Positions 33,201 through 42,085 are shown, numbered from the stretch's first letter. The stretch: 64,000 nucleotides of DNA from Phycisphaerae bacterium (GCA_016793805.1 JAEUIZ010000040.1:62001-126000), one strand, 5' to 3'. Program-made: numbers and translations. Notes: generated by a model not told the origin, from the sequence alone.

Positions 33201-34067
33201 GCTGATGCTGCGGTTCCGCGTCAGGTCGTTGCTGAGGTCCTCGGTCTCGCCCAGCAGTTCCGTCTGGCCCGCGCTCACCTTGCGGCTCCAGTCGACGACG
33301 GCGATGCGCGTGCTCTCGCCGGCGGCCAGCGCCATGCTGTGCAGCAGGTGCCCGAGCGTCACGCCCTGCATGAACCACGACTGGTTGAACGTGAGCAGCA
33401 TGCCCAGCCCGAGCGTGCTGAACCCGAACCCCGCGTCGGCGACCGGTCCCACGTCGATGGGACGGAAGTCGGCACCCGCCAGGTCGATGAGCGGCGGCGC
33501 GTTGGCCGGCCGAACGATCGAGTCCAGCACCAGCGTCGAGTACTGCACGCGCTCGGTCGGGAACTCGCCGGACTTGGGGAGGAGGTCGGCGGGACGTTCC
33601 GGGTCGAACTCGTCGAGTTGCTCCGGGAAGAAGGCGCGGTTGAGGATCTCGCGGGCCGCGCGGAACGGCGGGTAGACCGAGAGGTCGCGCACGGTGACGA
33701 CGCCGAGTGCGGCCTGCACCGCCGCGGCGTCCGCGATGTCCGCGAGCACGGCGATCGACTCGTTGCGCAGGTCCGGGATCGACGCGCCGACCGCCACGCC
33801 GGGCTTGAGCAGGTCGGAGATCGGCCGGCCGAAGCGGTTCATCGCGTTGGCGGGGTTGTCGGCGGCGTCCTCGATCTGCAGCGCGGCGTTGAAGACGCGC
33901 GACATCGCCAGGTCAAAGACGCTGCGGACTCCCAGGTCGGCGAGCGCACCCAGCGCAGCGCCGGAAACGCCCAGCAACCGATCGGGCGGCAGCGAGAGCA
34001 CCTCGGCCAGCGGCACATTCTGCGCCTCGGACACCAGCAGGTCCGTCGGATTCGTCGCAATCGCCAC
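30234..34067 (-). CDS. Giant 1277-residue protein of unknown function
   Basis: I do not recognise this protein, which is the largest in the window. Layout from the N-terminus: a helical domain (1-130) with an HhH-like LLGVSGAALGALADLG; a beta-type core to about 510 with GESTRIAVVDWSRKVS; near 300-320 a Ser/Thr/Gly/Lys-rich amphipathic stretch (SIGPFGGGASASISKTKT) followed by NYNHMHALTVQYYEVVQVYR; a proline-rich linker (514-535); a second folded region; a predicted coiled coil (894-942); a Gly/Thr linker; and a C-terminal domain (1030-1277) with LNIVAHSSTVDRLDF. No signal peptide or membrane span is evident. GTG 34067 has GGGAG nine bases upstream. It is transcribed alone. Confidence 0.75.
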   Translation of the reverse strand: MAIATNPTDLLVSEAQNVPLAEVLSLPPDRLLGVSGAALGALADLGVRSVFDLAMSRVFNAALQIEDAADNPANAMNRFGRPISDLLKPGVAVGASIPDLRNESIAVLADIADAAAVQAALGVVTVRDLSVYPPFRAAREILNRAFFPEQLDEFDPERPADLLPKSGEFPTERVQYSTLVLDSIVRPANAPPLIDLAGADFRPIDVGPVADAGFGFSTLGLGMLLTFNQSWFMQGVTLGHLLHSMALAAGESTRIAVVDWSRKVSAGQTELLGETEDLSNDLTRNRSISEVTEAVAKESQSGFSHTESTSTTKQAGASAGVSIGPFGGGASASISKTKTSADSYATSAGSREIGASMLQNVSDRTHQNAHAARTRRASVVREVSQTEHESVSTRVITNYNHMHALTVQYYEVVQVYRTETSLARCDRVVFVPFRLVDFTNADLLRRFRGALVDAALTEAVRDALLNFDTLELAPERRAVFPDLGGTVGDVLTRARVLTPTVLLRRRAGDPGTPGPVEPPEPPPPTPPRPPRPPAPDDIADNLWENAASRLSAFLKSPTIRRGSQSLFVPSDVRIEEVAVQSTSRAIRLALIMRDGTRVTNLTTGVPMAEVDRISLEGSDAAADVQATGVLALSRNGIVFPLELPTVTVPKSTAETRLIDVRAAGADVNLVQHLMDNRLHYSQAVYRSLDAAMIAGLLSPFSVTINGQSVSLVQVAEPTPLRIVGNALAFRINTDPINDAEWRAFMASRGLALGQSKVDIVPLSSGGIFAEAVLGRSNCAEKLDLTRFFNWQDSPIPIQPSDIAAIQTGTRKSEENLTPGQFSSPLVSIQQPPTLPDPTGLAAAFTAIQNGNIFRDMSGLADTIKLATETAKLSAAGATSAGSQATDSLKASLTADVERRKIAADLEKAKLGKSLQDKNITEAGAVVNAEEAAKKKAAEAAKAAGTAGGANAGTGGSGGSGVTPSGAISGSSGTKPTGGTGGGTAPVAPVSTGNSALDRIIGNDASRREFLGLPADSPVPTPAITAEGVPLQEWDFIGPSSLSFRASPSAEIEPLFGQELAEVVTTGIFFPDFKALRDLLLGYRRVFGRGFDALLKSLSLAPVGSVKTLNIVAHSSTVDRLDFNIDIIYTKGQESPDDEPRTDAARPFLNVDTRALVTLLAAGDINVDGTPVRLADVRKAFPVDAQVHVFNFINPLTEDFVQLLANLFQVRTTGFVERPVRVRATVIGETEDEDVILAKKVDVGFSSDPIGTQVDFLEHLLGQDRTRTGVFLAFPRRA

Positions 34068-34293
34068 CGTGGCACGCTCCCTTTCTGACCGCGGCGCGGT
34101 CTGTGCAACTGGGCCGCTGCGGGGGCTTCTACGACCCTCGCGCTGCTCCAAGCGTGAAAGTCGGTGCGAGCGGTCAGGATTCCTAGTCTTGGAGTCCGCT
34201 CGCTCGCGGCTCGAACTGCTCGCGGACGTCTTCCGATCGACGTAACCTTTGAACCCGTCCGGACTTCCGGCTCCCGGCTGCGGAAACCTCCCT

Positions 34294-36753
34294 ATGTTGC
34301 GTGATCTCTCCAGTAGCGGGTGGATGCTCGTCGCGATCGACGGCCCCATGCCGACAGACGTGGCGAGGCGGCTCGCGGGACGCGGCATCCCGGCGTGTGT
34401 GCCCGGATGCGTCCATCAGGATCTGCTTCGTGCCCGGCTCATCCCCGATCCGGCGCACGACCGCAACGAACTGGCCGTGCAGTGGATCGGGCGCACGCGG
34501 TGGCGGTATGAGCGCCGCTTCGACTCGCCGCGGCCGCCACACGTCGGACGAGTGGACCTCGTGTTTGATCGCCTGGACACGATCGCGCGCGTACGGCTCA
34601 ACGGCGCTCATCTCGGCGACGCCGCGAACGCCCACCACCCCCATCGTTTCGATGCTCGCGGCGCGCTGCGCGAGGGCGAGAACCTGCTGGCCGTCGACTT
34701 CGCCGCGCCACTGGATCACATTCGCACCGAGGAGCGTCGCCTCGGTGCTCGACCGGTCAATGGCGACTGGGACCCGTTCATCTTCCTCCGCAAGCCCGCG
34801 TGCAATCTGGGCTGGGACTGGGGCCCGCGGCTCGCCACGGTCGGCATCGGGCCGGTTCGGATAGAACACTGGGGCGGCGCGCGGCTCGACGCGATTCGTC
34901 CGCTCGTGCAGGCGACGCGCGACGAGGCCGTGGTGGACGTGCACGTGGACTTCGATTGGGACGACGCCGCGCCGGCGGTGCAAGTGTGGGTCGAACTGCT
35001 CGATCCGCATGGCGCCCTCGTCGCCTCGGCACGCGCCGATGCCTCGCGCGGCCGAGCCGGCCCGCTCGGTTCGCTTCGCGTGCCGCGACCTCGCCTCTGG
35101 TGGCCTCGGGGCCATGGCGATCAGCCCCTGTACACGCTGCGCGTGCGCGTCCACTCCGATCCACCCCAGGAAGCACTAATCCGAATCGGGCTTCGGAGCG
35201 TGGCGTTGGATACCGGCTCTGAGCGCGACGGCTCGCGATTCCGACTCGACGTGAACGGAGCACCCATCTTCTGCAAAGGCGCGAACTGGATCCCGGAGGG
35301 CCTGTTTCCAGGGCTGGCCGATGCCGCCGTGATTCGCCAGCGCGTGCGGCAGGCTGCGGACGCGGGCTTGAACACGCTCCGCGTGTGGGGCGGCGGGCTC
35401 TACGAGTCCGACGACTTCTTCGACGCGTGCGACGAACTTGGCGTTCTCGTCTGGCAGGACTTCGCGTTCGCCTGCGCGATGTATCCAGAGGAGCCGCCAT
35501 ACCCCGCGCTCGTCGAGCGCGAAGCACGGCACAACATCGCACGGCTGGCTCGGCATCCGTCGCTCGCGCTCTGGTGCGGCGGCAACGAGTGCGTCTGGGG
35601 GCACGACTCCTGGGGCTGGAAGGAGCGGCTCGGCGAGGGACAGTCGTGGGGCGCGGGCTACTTCTTCGACCGCTTGCCCAAGTTGGTTGCCGAACTCGAC
35701 CCGACGCGCCCATACTGGCCCAACAGCCCTTGGTCGGGCGAGCCGTCGCGGCCCGCGAACGACCCCCGCCACGGCGATCGCCACATCTGGGACACGCCGC
35801 TGACGCTGGCGACCCGCGACGTGCCGCGGTTCGTCAGCGAGTTTGGGCACCAGAGCCCGCCGACGCGCGCCACGCTCGCTGCCGTGGTCCCACCGGAGCA
35901 CCTGCGACACGGCTCGGCGTCGCTCGCCCATCGGCAGCGCGGCACGGGGGGCGACGCCCGGCACATCGACGGCCCGCTTGCCGAGTGGTTCCGCGCGCCC
36001 GAGGCCCTGGACGACTGGATGTATCTCGCCCACGTGATGCAGGCACGAACGCTGCGGACGCACCTGACCTGGCTACGAGTGCATCGCGAGCGATGCGGGG
36101 GGGCGCTGCTGTGGCAACTCAACGACTGCTGGGCCGGGATGAGTTGGTCGATCATCGACGCGGGCGGCAGACCCAAGCCGGCGTGGTTTGCGGTGCGCCG
36201 GGCGCTGGCGCCGCGGCTGCTCGCGCTGCATCGCGTGGGGTCGCGCGTGACGCTCTTTGCCGACAACGACACCGATGAGCGCTGGCACGAGGAGGTCCGG
36301 CTGCGGTGGCTGGACGCGGACGGGAGGACGCACCGTGAGCGAGGGGTGGCTCTTGATCTTCCGCCACGCTCGGCGGGGGCGATCGCCGACGCGACGCCCT
36401 CGCTGGGAGCGCCGATCGTCGATGCCCGCTGCGATTCGGCCCGCGACCTCATGCTGCCGGACGGGGCGCTGCCGCCCGCGCGAGTGGACCTCTCGATCGA
36501 GCGCTCGGGTCACTCGCATCGCGTCACGCTCACGGCGGTGTCGGTCGTGCGAGAGTTGGTGCTGGCCGTCGACTCCATCGACCCGCTCGCCACGGCCTCC
36601 GATCAGTTCCTGACGTTGCTCCCCGGCGAGTCGTGCGTGGTCGAGGTCGAGTCGGCGCGGGGCCTGGCGCCGGACGACCTCACGTCGCCCGCGGTGCTTC
36701 GAACGACGAACACGCTGGCGCGCCGCTCACTCCTTGAGCCCCTCGGCGCCTGA
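34294..36753 (+). CDS. Glycoside hydrolase family 2, beta-mannosidase-like
   Basis: An 819-residue retaining exo-glycosidase. The order is an N-terminal jelly-roll (WRYERRFDS, RVRLNGAHLGDAANAH), an Ig-like domain, the (beta/alpha)8 barrel and a C-terminal beta domain. The acid/base glutamate is Glu432 in WCGGNECVWG; the nucleophile is Glu516 in RFVSEFGHQ, both as in GH2 beta-mannosidases. RVWGGGLYE and WNWGP-like NLGWDWGPRL are also diagnostic. No signal peptide is evident, so it probably acts in the cytoplasm on imported oligomannosides. It overlaps the neighbouring permease gene tail to tail by 27 bp, linking it to the transporter. ATG 34294 is the chosen start. Confidence 0.9.
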   Translation: MLRDLSSSGWMLVAIDGPMPTDVARRLAGRGIPACVPGCVHQDLLRARLIPDPAHDRNELAVQWIGRTRWRYERRFDSPRPPHVGRVDLVFDRLDTIARVRLNGAHLGDAANAHHPHRFDARGALREGENLLAVDFAAPLDHIRTEERRLGARPVNGDWDPFIFLRKPACNLGWDWGPRLATVGIGPVRIEHWGGARLDAIRPLVQATRDEAVVDVHVDFDWDDAAPAVQVWVELLDPHGALVASARADASRGRAGPLGSLRVPRPRLWWPRGHGDQPLYTLRVRVHSDPPQEALIRIGLRSVALDTGSERDGSRFRLDVNGAPIFCKGANWIPEGLFPGLADAAVIRQRVRQAADAGLNTLRVWGGGLYESDDFFDACDELGVLVWQDFAFACAMYPEEPPYPALVEREARHNIARLARHPSLALWCGGNECVWGHDSWGWKERLGEGQSWGAGYFFDRLPKLVAELDPTRPYWPNSPWSGEPSRPANDPRHGDRHIWDTPLTLATRDVPRFVSEFGHQSPPTRATLAAVVPPEHLRHGSASLAHRQRGTGGDARHIDGPLAEWFRAPEALDDWMYLAHVMQARTLRTHLTWLRVHRERCGGALLWQLNDCWAGMSWSIIDAGGRPKPAWFAVRRALAPRLLALHRVGSRVTLFADNDTDERWHEEVRLRWLDADGRTHRERGVALDLPPRSAGAIADATPSLGAPIVDARCDSARDLMLPDGALPPARVDLSIERSGHSHRVTLTAVSVVRELVLAVDSIDPLATASDQFLTLLPGESCVVEVESARGLAPDDLTSPAVLRTTNTLARRSLLEPLGA

Positions 36754-37563
36754 GCCCTCGACGAACCACCGCCGCGTGAGGGCATAGATGGCCATGACCG
36801 GGAGCACCGTGAGCGTCGTGGCCGCCATGACGAGGTTCCAGGGCGTGCCCCCGTGCTGCGACTGGTACTGCTGGAGTCCGAGCGGGAGCGTGTACAACTC
36901 GCGGTGGTTGAGGAACACGAGCGGCCCGAGGAAGTCGTTCCATGACGCAACGACCTGGAAGAGCGCCGCCGACGCCAGCGCGGGCTTCGAGAGCGGGAGC
37001 ACGACGCGCCAGAACACGCCAAAGGTCGAGCACCCGTCGAGTCGGGCGGCTTCGTCGAGGTCGCGCGGGATGGTGAGGAAGAACTGCCGCAGGAGGAAGA
37101 CGCTGAACGCGCCCCCGAACCACGCGGGCAGCCAGAGCGGCGCCAGCGTTCCGATCAGCCCGAGTTCTCGCATGAGCAGGTACTGCGGCGCGACGAGCAC
37201 GGGCCCGGGGATCATCAGGGTCGCGAGGAGCACAAGGAACACGGCGTCGCGCCCGCGCCAACACAGCCGCGAGAGACCGAACGCGGTGACCGCGCTCGCC
37301 GCGACCATGCCGAGCGTGCTCGCGCCGGCGATGAGGAGCGAGTTGCGGAGATACCGGGGGAAGTTCGCGGTCGGATCGGCCCAGACGGCGGCGTAGTTCT
37401 CCGCGGCCCGGCCGAGCACGCCCGCCGACGACCCGGGCGCGGGCCGCACCGAGCCGGCGACCATCCAGACGAGCGGGAGCGCGAACGCAGCGCCGCAGAG
37501 CCAGAGCACCAGGGTCGGCCATGCCCCGCGTCCACCCGTGTTGTCGCGACGATCCCTTGGCAT
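36727..37563 (-). CDS. Sugar ABC transporter permease, MalG/inner-membrane type II
   Basis: One of two permeases in a CUT1-type carbohydrate importer. Six hydrophobic segments are seen, with the EAA coupling loop reading DEAARLDGCSTFGVFWRVVLP, which contacts the missing ATPase. VVASWNDFLGPLVFL is the typical MalG C-terminal helix. It is 278 residues, normal. It lies three bases after the MalF-like gene and is last in the operon. Its 3' end overlaps the beta-mannosidase gene by 27 bp. Confidence 0.93.
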   Translation of the reverse strand: MPRDRRDNTGGRGAWPTLVLWLCGAAFALPLVWMVAGSVRPAPGSSAGVLGRAAENYAAVWADPTANFPRYLRNSLLIAGASTLGMVAASAVTAFGLSRLCWRGRDAVFLVLLATLMIPGPVLVAPQYLLMRELGLIGTLAPLWLPAWFGGAFSVFLLRQFFLTIPRDLDEAARLDGCSTFGVFWRVVLPLSKPALASAALFQVVASWNDFLGPLVFLNHRELYTLPLGLQQYQSQHGGTPWNLVMAATTLTVLPVMAIYALTRRWFVEGSGAEGLKE

Positions 37564-37566
37564 GAG

Positions 37567-38469
37567 TCATCCCGCGCGATACACGACCGCTCGACGCGCC
37601 AGCGCGAGCACGAGGATGGTGAGCGCCAGCGTGATGAGCAGTTGGACCCAGGCGAGCGCGCACGCGTAGCCCATCCGCCCGTACACGAACGCGTTGAGGT
37701 ACACCGACATCGAGACCGTGTGCGTCGAGAGCGCCGGGCCTCCTCGCGTCATGATGAGCGGCGCGGCGAAGAGTTGCAGGGACCAGATGACGGCCATGAC
37801 GACGTTGAAGAGCACCGCCGGGGCGATGCCGGGAATGGTCACGTGCCACCATCTGCTCACCGGGCCCGCGCCGTCGACCTCGGCGGCCTCGTAGACGGCG
37901 CGCGGGACGCCGCGGATCGCCGCGGAATAGACCACGACGGCGCTCCCGACCGACCAGAGGCCCATGAAGGCCAGCGAGGGCAGCGCCCACCGCGCGTCGC
38001 CGAGGAAGTTGGGGCTCGACGCGCCAACCGCCCGCAGCCCGCGAGCGAGCGGCCCATCGCCGGGGTTGTAGAGCCAGAGCCACACCATCGCCGCGGACGC
38101 CGGCGGCGCGAGGGTCGGGGCGAACACGATCGCCCGCACCAGCCCCGAGCCGCGGAGCCCACGCTCCAGCAGCGGCGCGAGCACGAGCGAGAGCGCCGTT
38201 CCACCAACGACGGCCATCGCGGCATACGCCAGCGTGTTTCGCGTCGCCGCGCGGACGACGGGATCGGCCGCCAGTTCGCGGTAGTTCGCTAGACCGACAA
38301 AGACGGGACGCTCCAGGAGCGAGTAGTCCGTCAGGCTGAACCAGAGGCTCAGGACGGCAGGAACGGCGGTGAAGATCGCGAAGCCGACGAGCCAGGGACT
38401 GGCCCAGAGCAGCCCGCGGGCGACCTCTCGCGGCGTGCGCCCGTCGCTCGCGTGGGCCGGACCCCTCAT
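37567..38469 (-). CDS. Sugar ABC transporter permease, MalF/UgpA type
   Basis: The partner permease of the CUT1 importer, with a basic N-terminus, six membrane spans, the conserved FTAVPAVLSLWFSLTDYSL start, ANYRELAADPVVRAA, and an EAA loop (YEAAEVDGAGPVSRWWHVTIP). It is 300 residues long. The ATG overlaps the stop of the binding-protein gene (ATGA), showing translational coupling. The operon is binding protein, MalF-like, MalG-like, with no ATPase; a shared MsmK/UgpC-type ATPase elsewhere in the genome is the usual solution. Confidence 0.93.
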   Translation of the reverse strand: MRGPAHASDGRTPREVARGLLWASPWLVGFAIFTAVPAVLSLWFSLTDYSLLERPVFVGLANYRELAADPVVRAATRNTLAYAAMAVVGGTALSLVLAPLLERGLRGSGLVRAIVFAPTLAPPASAAMVWLWLYNPGDGPLARGLRAVGASSPNFLGDARWALPSLAFMGLWSVGSAVVVYSAAIRGVPRAVYEAAEVDGAGPVSRWWHVTIPGIAPAVLFNVVMAVIWSLQLFAAPLIMTRGGPALSTHTVSMSVYLNAFVYGRMGYACALAWVQLLITLALTILVLALARRAVVYRAG

Positions 38470-39848
38470 GCGTGCGTCCCCGTGCGACGCTGTCGCAACG
38501 CTCTCGCTTGGTCGAGCACGGCCTGCGCTCGCGCGTTGACGCGCGCGAGCGTCTCGGCCACGCTCGCCCCGGACCAGATCGCGTCGAACGCGCCTGCGGT
38601 CAGGTCCGAGTATTGCTGCCACGCGCGCGTCTGCGGGAGCACCCGCACCCGCGGGCTCTTTGCCACACGGTCGTGAACGGCGACGAACGCGTTGTCGTGC
38701 CCACGCCAGAACTCGTCCGAGACCTTGGCCATCGGCGAACTCTTGCAGTGGTCTCGCGCCAGCAACTCCTGCACGTCCTGCCGCTGGGTGTAGCGAACGA
38801 ACTCCCAGGCCGCGTCGAGGTGTCGGCACCCGCGGGGGATCGCGATCACGTCCGCCTCGAGCAGGCCCGCGGGACCGCCGCCGATCTCGCTGGCGTTGCC
38901 CGCGCCCGTCGCCTCCGGCAGAGGAACGCAGCCGTAATCGAGCCCCGGAGCCACACGCCGCGCGAAGTTCGCGATCCACGGCCCCTGCGCGATCATGGAA
39001 ACGCGGCCGCTGAGGAACGGGTCGGCGGCCGAGTGGTACGTCCCCGCGAACGACGACGCGAAGCGGCGCGAGTCGACGCGACCCAACTGCTCGGCCGTCC
39101 GGGAGACCCACTCATACGCCGCGAGCGACTCCGGCTCCGTCAGTGTCGCACGGTTCGTGGCTGGGTCGAACAGCCGCCCGCCGAAGACCACGGGCCAGAC
39201 GTACGGCCACCAGAACGGGAGGCTCTGGAGGAACCCCGCTCGCTCGATTCTCCCGGCACGGTCGCGCACGGTGAGTTGCCGCGAGCATTCATCGAGTTCC
39301 TCGATCGTCCCCGGCGGCCCGCCGATCCCCGCCTCGCGGAAGTGGCTCGCGTTGTAGTACAGCGCGAGCGTGTAGCAGGTGTTGACGCCCGCCCACTGTC
39401 GACCCTCGTGTGAGAGCAGCCGCCCCACCGCCGGCGCGTACATCGGCATCAACCGATCACCACCCGGCAACGAGTCCAGCGGCACCAACGCGCCCGCCTC
39501 CGCGAACAGCGGGATGTTGTAACTGTACAGCCCGACGACATCCGGCGGGTCGCCGCCGCCGATCGCGACCATGGCCTTGCTGACAATGTCGCTGATGGGG
39601 ATCCGCTCGACCCAGACGCGGTCCTGCGACCCGTTGAAGCCGTCGACGACCCGCTGGATCGCCTGGCCCTCGGCCCCGGTCCACTTCTCCCAATACCGGA
39701 TCGCGACCCGCCCTCGCGGCATCGGCTCCCGCCGCGCCGGCAGCACTACGGCCCCGACCGCCGCGGCACCTAGCGCGCCCAGCGCCGCCCGGCGCGTCCA
39801 CGCTCGAGTTCCTCCATCGCCATCAGCACCCCCGTCACGTCGGCCCAT
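38466..39848 (-). CDS. Sugar ABC transporter, extracellular solute-binding protein
   Basis: Family 1 solute-binding protein of 460 residues. The N-terminus has TRRAALGALGAAAVGAVV, a twin-arginine-like export signal. The mature part begins VAIRYWEKWTGAEGQAIQRV, typical of bacterial extracellular solute-binding proteins, with GGGDPPDVVGLYS and a C-terminal repeat region. With two permeases behind it, and the beta-mannosidase next to them, mannosides or related oligosaccharides are the plausible ligands. ATG 39848 has no good ribosome site, so the start is uncertain. It is divergent from mqnC. Confidence 0.88.
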   Translation of the reverse strand: MGRRDGGADGDGGTRAWTRRAALGALGAAAVGAVVLPARREPMPRGRVAIRYWEKWTGAEGQAIQRVVDGFNGSQDRVWVERIPISDIVSKAMVAIGGGDPPDVVGLYSYNIPLFAEAGALVPLDSLPGGDRLMPMYAPAVGRLLSHEGRQWAGVNTCYTLALYYNASHFREAGIGGPPGTIEELDECSRQLTVRDRAGRIERAGFLQSLPFWWPYVWPVVFGGRLFDPATNRATLTEPESLAAYEWVSRTAEQLGRVDSRRFASSFAGTYHSAADPFLSGRVSMIAQGPWIANFARRVAPGLDYGCVPLPEATGAGNASEIGGGPAGLLEADVIAIPRGCRHLDAAWEFVRYTQRQDVQELLARDHCKSSPMAKVSDEFWRGHDNAFVAVHDRVAKSPRVRVLPQTRAWQQYSDLTAGAFDAIWSGASVAETLARVNARAQAVLDQARALRQRRTGTHA

Positions 39849-39945
39849 CGCGGGATGATACAGGCTGCAGACGCCATGCCCGCAGGGCTTCGGCCACCAG
39901 CCGCCGGACGCAGAACCACGCAGGAAGCCGTCATAGAGTTGTCGC

Positions 39946-41445
39946 ATGCACAACAGTGCCTTGGAGAGCGTGTATCGGCCTCCCCCGACCCACCCCGAGA
40001 GTGACGCCTTGGACCGCGGCCTGCTCGCTGCAGTCGTCGCCGGCGAGGCACGACTGACACCCGAGCAGGGTCTCGACATCTTCCGGCGGATGCCGCTGCT
40101 CGAACTCGGTCGATGGGCCGACGCGAGAGCCCGACGAGTCCACGGCGACGCGTACCGCACCTACATCATCGACCGCAACATCAACTACACCAACGTCTGC
40201 AACGCCCGCTGCACGTTCTGCGCCTTCCGCCGCGACGGCCACGAGCACGACGCCTACACGCTCTCGACCGAGCAGATCCACGAAAAGATCGCCGCCCTGG
40301 TCGAGATCGGTGGGACGCAGATCCTCATGCAGGGCGGCATGAACCCGGCGCTCCCGCTCTCGTGGTACACCGACCTCCTCTCTTCGATCAAGTCGCGGTT
40401 CCCGCGGTTGCACGTCCACGCTTTCAGCCCGCCGGAGATGATCGAGTTCGTGCACTTCTTCGATCCGCCGGGCGCGACGCTCGCCGAGAAGTTGCGCTGG
40501 GTGCTGGTCCGCCTGCGCGACGCGGGGCTCGACTCGCTCCCGGGCGGAGGGGGCGAGATCTTCGCGCCCGCCGTCCGGCGCAAGATCGGGCTGGGCAAGT
40601 GCGACGCCGAGGCCTGGCTGACGACCATGAACGTCGCCCACTCGCTGGGGATGTTCACGAGTGCGACGATGATGTTCGGGCACATCGAGGGCCACGCCGA
40701 TCGCGTGCACCACATGGATCTCGTTCGCCAGTGGCAGGATCGGGCGCTCCTCGGGAAGCACGAGGCCGCGATGGAGCGCACGATTGACGGCCGCGCCGGC
40801 CCGCACGGCGGGCACTACGTCTCCTTTATCTCCTGGCCCTTCCAACGCGAGAACACGCCCCTCGGACGCGTCCCGGACTGGGGATCGCAGGACGGCGAAC
40901 GCGACGCGGAGTTCCCGGGAGACGCCGTCGCCCGCGCCGCCGACTGGTACCGCGACGCGAACGGCCACGCCATCGACCACAAGACGCTCGACCCGCGCGA
41001 GTACCCCACGGCCGCGCTCTTCGGCCGCCGCGTCCGCATGTCCGGCTCCACCGACTACCTCCGCACGCAGGCGCTCTCGCGGCTCTATCTCGACAACATC
41101 TACTCCATCGGGGCATCGTGGGTCACGATGGGCCCGCACATCGGGCAGGTCGCGCTCGCCTTTGGCGCCAACGACATGGGCAGCGTGATGATGGAGGAGA
41201 ACGTGGTGTCGTCGGCGGGCACGACGTACTGCCTCGACGAGGCGGTGCTCTGCCGGCTGATCCGCGGCGCGGGGTTTACGCCGGCGCAGCGCGACAACAC
41301 CTACGACATCCTGCGGGCGCACACCGGGCCGGATTCGCCGGACCTTCGCGTCGAGGACTGGTCGTCGCACCGCGTGAAGCGGCTGCACGTCGAGGCCCCG
41401 CGCACGCCGAAGGTCGCCGTCACCGTCGCGGGGCGATCGACGTGA
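39946..41445 (+). CDS. mqnC: Cyclic dehypoxanthinyl futalosine synthase (radical SAM)
   Basis: MqnC cyclises dehypoxanthinyl futalosine in the futalosine route to menaquinone. The radical SAM cysteine motif is CNARCTFC (CxxxCxxC), preceded by NINYTNV. MQGGMNPALPLSWYTDLL, the SLPGGGGEIFAPAVR stretch, and TSATMMFGHIEGHADRVHH match MqnC rather than MqnE. At 499 residues it is about 100 longer than usual: an insert of roughly 57 residues lies at about 308-365, between PFQRENTPLG and MSGSTDYLR, plus a C-terminal tail. It overlaps gmhA by 4 bp (GTGA). No other mqn gene is in the window. Confidence 0.88.
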   Translation: MHNSALESVYRPPPTHPESDALDRGLLAAVVAGEARLTPEQGLDIFRRMPLLELGRWADARARRVHGDAYRTYIIDRNINYTNVCNARCTFCAFRRDGHEHDAYTLSTEQIHEKIAALVEIGGTQILMQGGMNPALPLSWYTDLLSSIKSRFPRLHVHAFSPPEMIEFVHFFDPPGATLAEKLRWVLVRLRDAGLDSLPGGGGEIFAPAVRRKIGLGKCDAEAWLTTMNVAHSLGMFTSATMMFGHIEGHADRVHHMDLVRQWQDRALLGKHEAAMERTIDGRAGPHGGHYVSFISWPFQRENTPLGRVPDWGSQDGERDAEFPGDAVARAADWYRDANGHAIDHKTLDPREYPTAALFGRRVRMSGSTDYLRTQALSRLYLDNIYSIGASWVTMGPHIGQVALAFGANDMGSVMMEENVVSSAGTTYCLDEAVLCRLIRGAGFTPAQRDNTYDILRAHTGPDSPDLRVEDWSSHRVKRLHVEAPRTPKVAVTVAGRST

Positions 41446-42026
41446 CCACCCCCGAGTCGGCCGTGCGCGGTGCGCTCGACGGGGCCCAGGCCGCGCTGCG
41501 TGCGCTGGCCGCCGATGCTCCGACGCTTGCCGCCGCCGAGCGCCTCACCGCGCTCTGCGCCGAGCGCATCGACGCCGGGCACAAGATCCTCGTCTGCGGC
41601 AACGGGGGCTCGGCCTGCGACGCGATGCACTTCGCCGAGGAACTCACGGGCCGCTTCCGCGATGAACGCCCGCCGCTCGCCGCCATCGCCTGCACCGACC
41701 CCGGGCACCTCACCTGCACCGCTAACGACTTCGGGTTCGAGCACGTCTTCGCACGCTGGGTCCGCGCCCTTGGCCGATCGGGCGATGTCCTCGTCGTCCT
41801 CTCCACCAGCGGCAACTCGCCCAACATCCTCGCCGCGCTCGAGGCCGGCTCGGCGCTCGGGCTGCGCACGGTGGCGCTCCTGGGCAAGGACGGCGGCCGC
41901 GCCCGCTCGCTCGCCGAACTCTCCATTGTCGTCCCCGGCGATTCGAGCGAACGAATCCAGGAACTGCACATGCTCCTGCTCCACGCCGTCGTCGACGGCA
42001 TCGAGCGGATCCTCTTCGCGCGATAG
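41442..42026 (+). CDS. gmhA: Phosphoheptose isomerase (SIS domain)
   Basis: GmhA converts sedoheptulose 7-phosphate to glycero-manno-heptose 7-phosphate, the first step of heptose supply for lipopolysaccharide or glycoproteins. The SIS motifs are KILVCGNGGSACDAMHFAEEL, FARWVRALGRSGDVLVVLST and SGNSPNILAALEAG. The C-terminal helix has ERIQELHMLLLHAVVDGIE. Length is 194, standard. The GTG start overlaps the mqnC stop. Other heptose genes (hldE, gmhB) are not beside it. A related SIS protein such as DiaA is a less likely alternative. Confidence 0.88.
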   Translation: MTTPESAVRGALDGAQAALRALAADAPTLAAAERLTALCAERIDAGHKILVCGNGGSACDAMHFAEELTGRFRDERPPLAAIACTDPGHLTCTANDFGFEHVFARWVRALGRSGDVLVVLSTSGNSPNILAALEAGSALGLRTVALLGKDGGRARSLAELSIVVPGDSSERIQELHMLLLHAVVDGIERILFAR

Positions 42027-42085
42027 CGTCGCGCAGTCGGCAGCGCCGCCCGCGGCATCGCCAACGCTCGCGCGCCACCGCCGCG

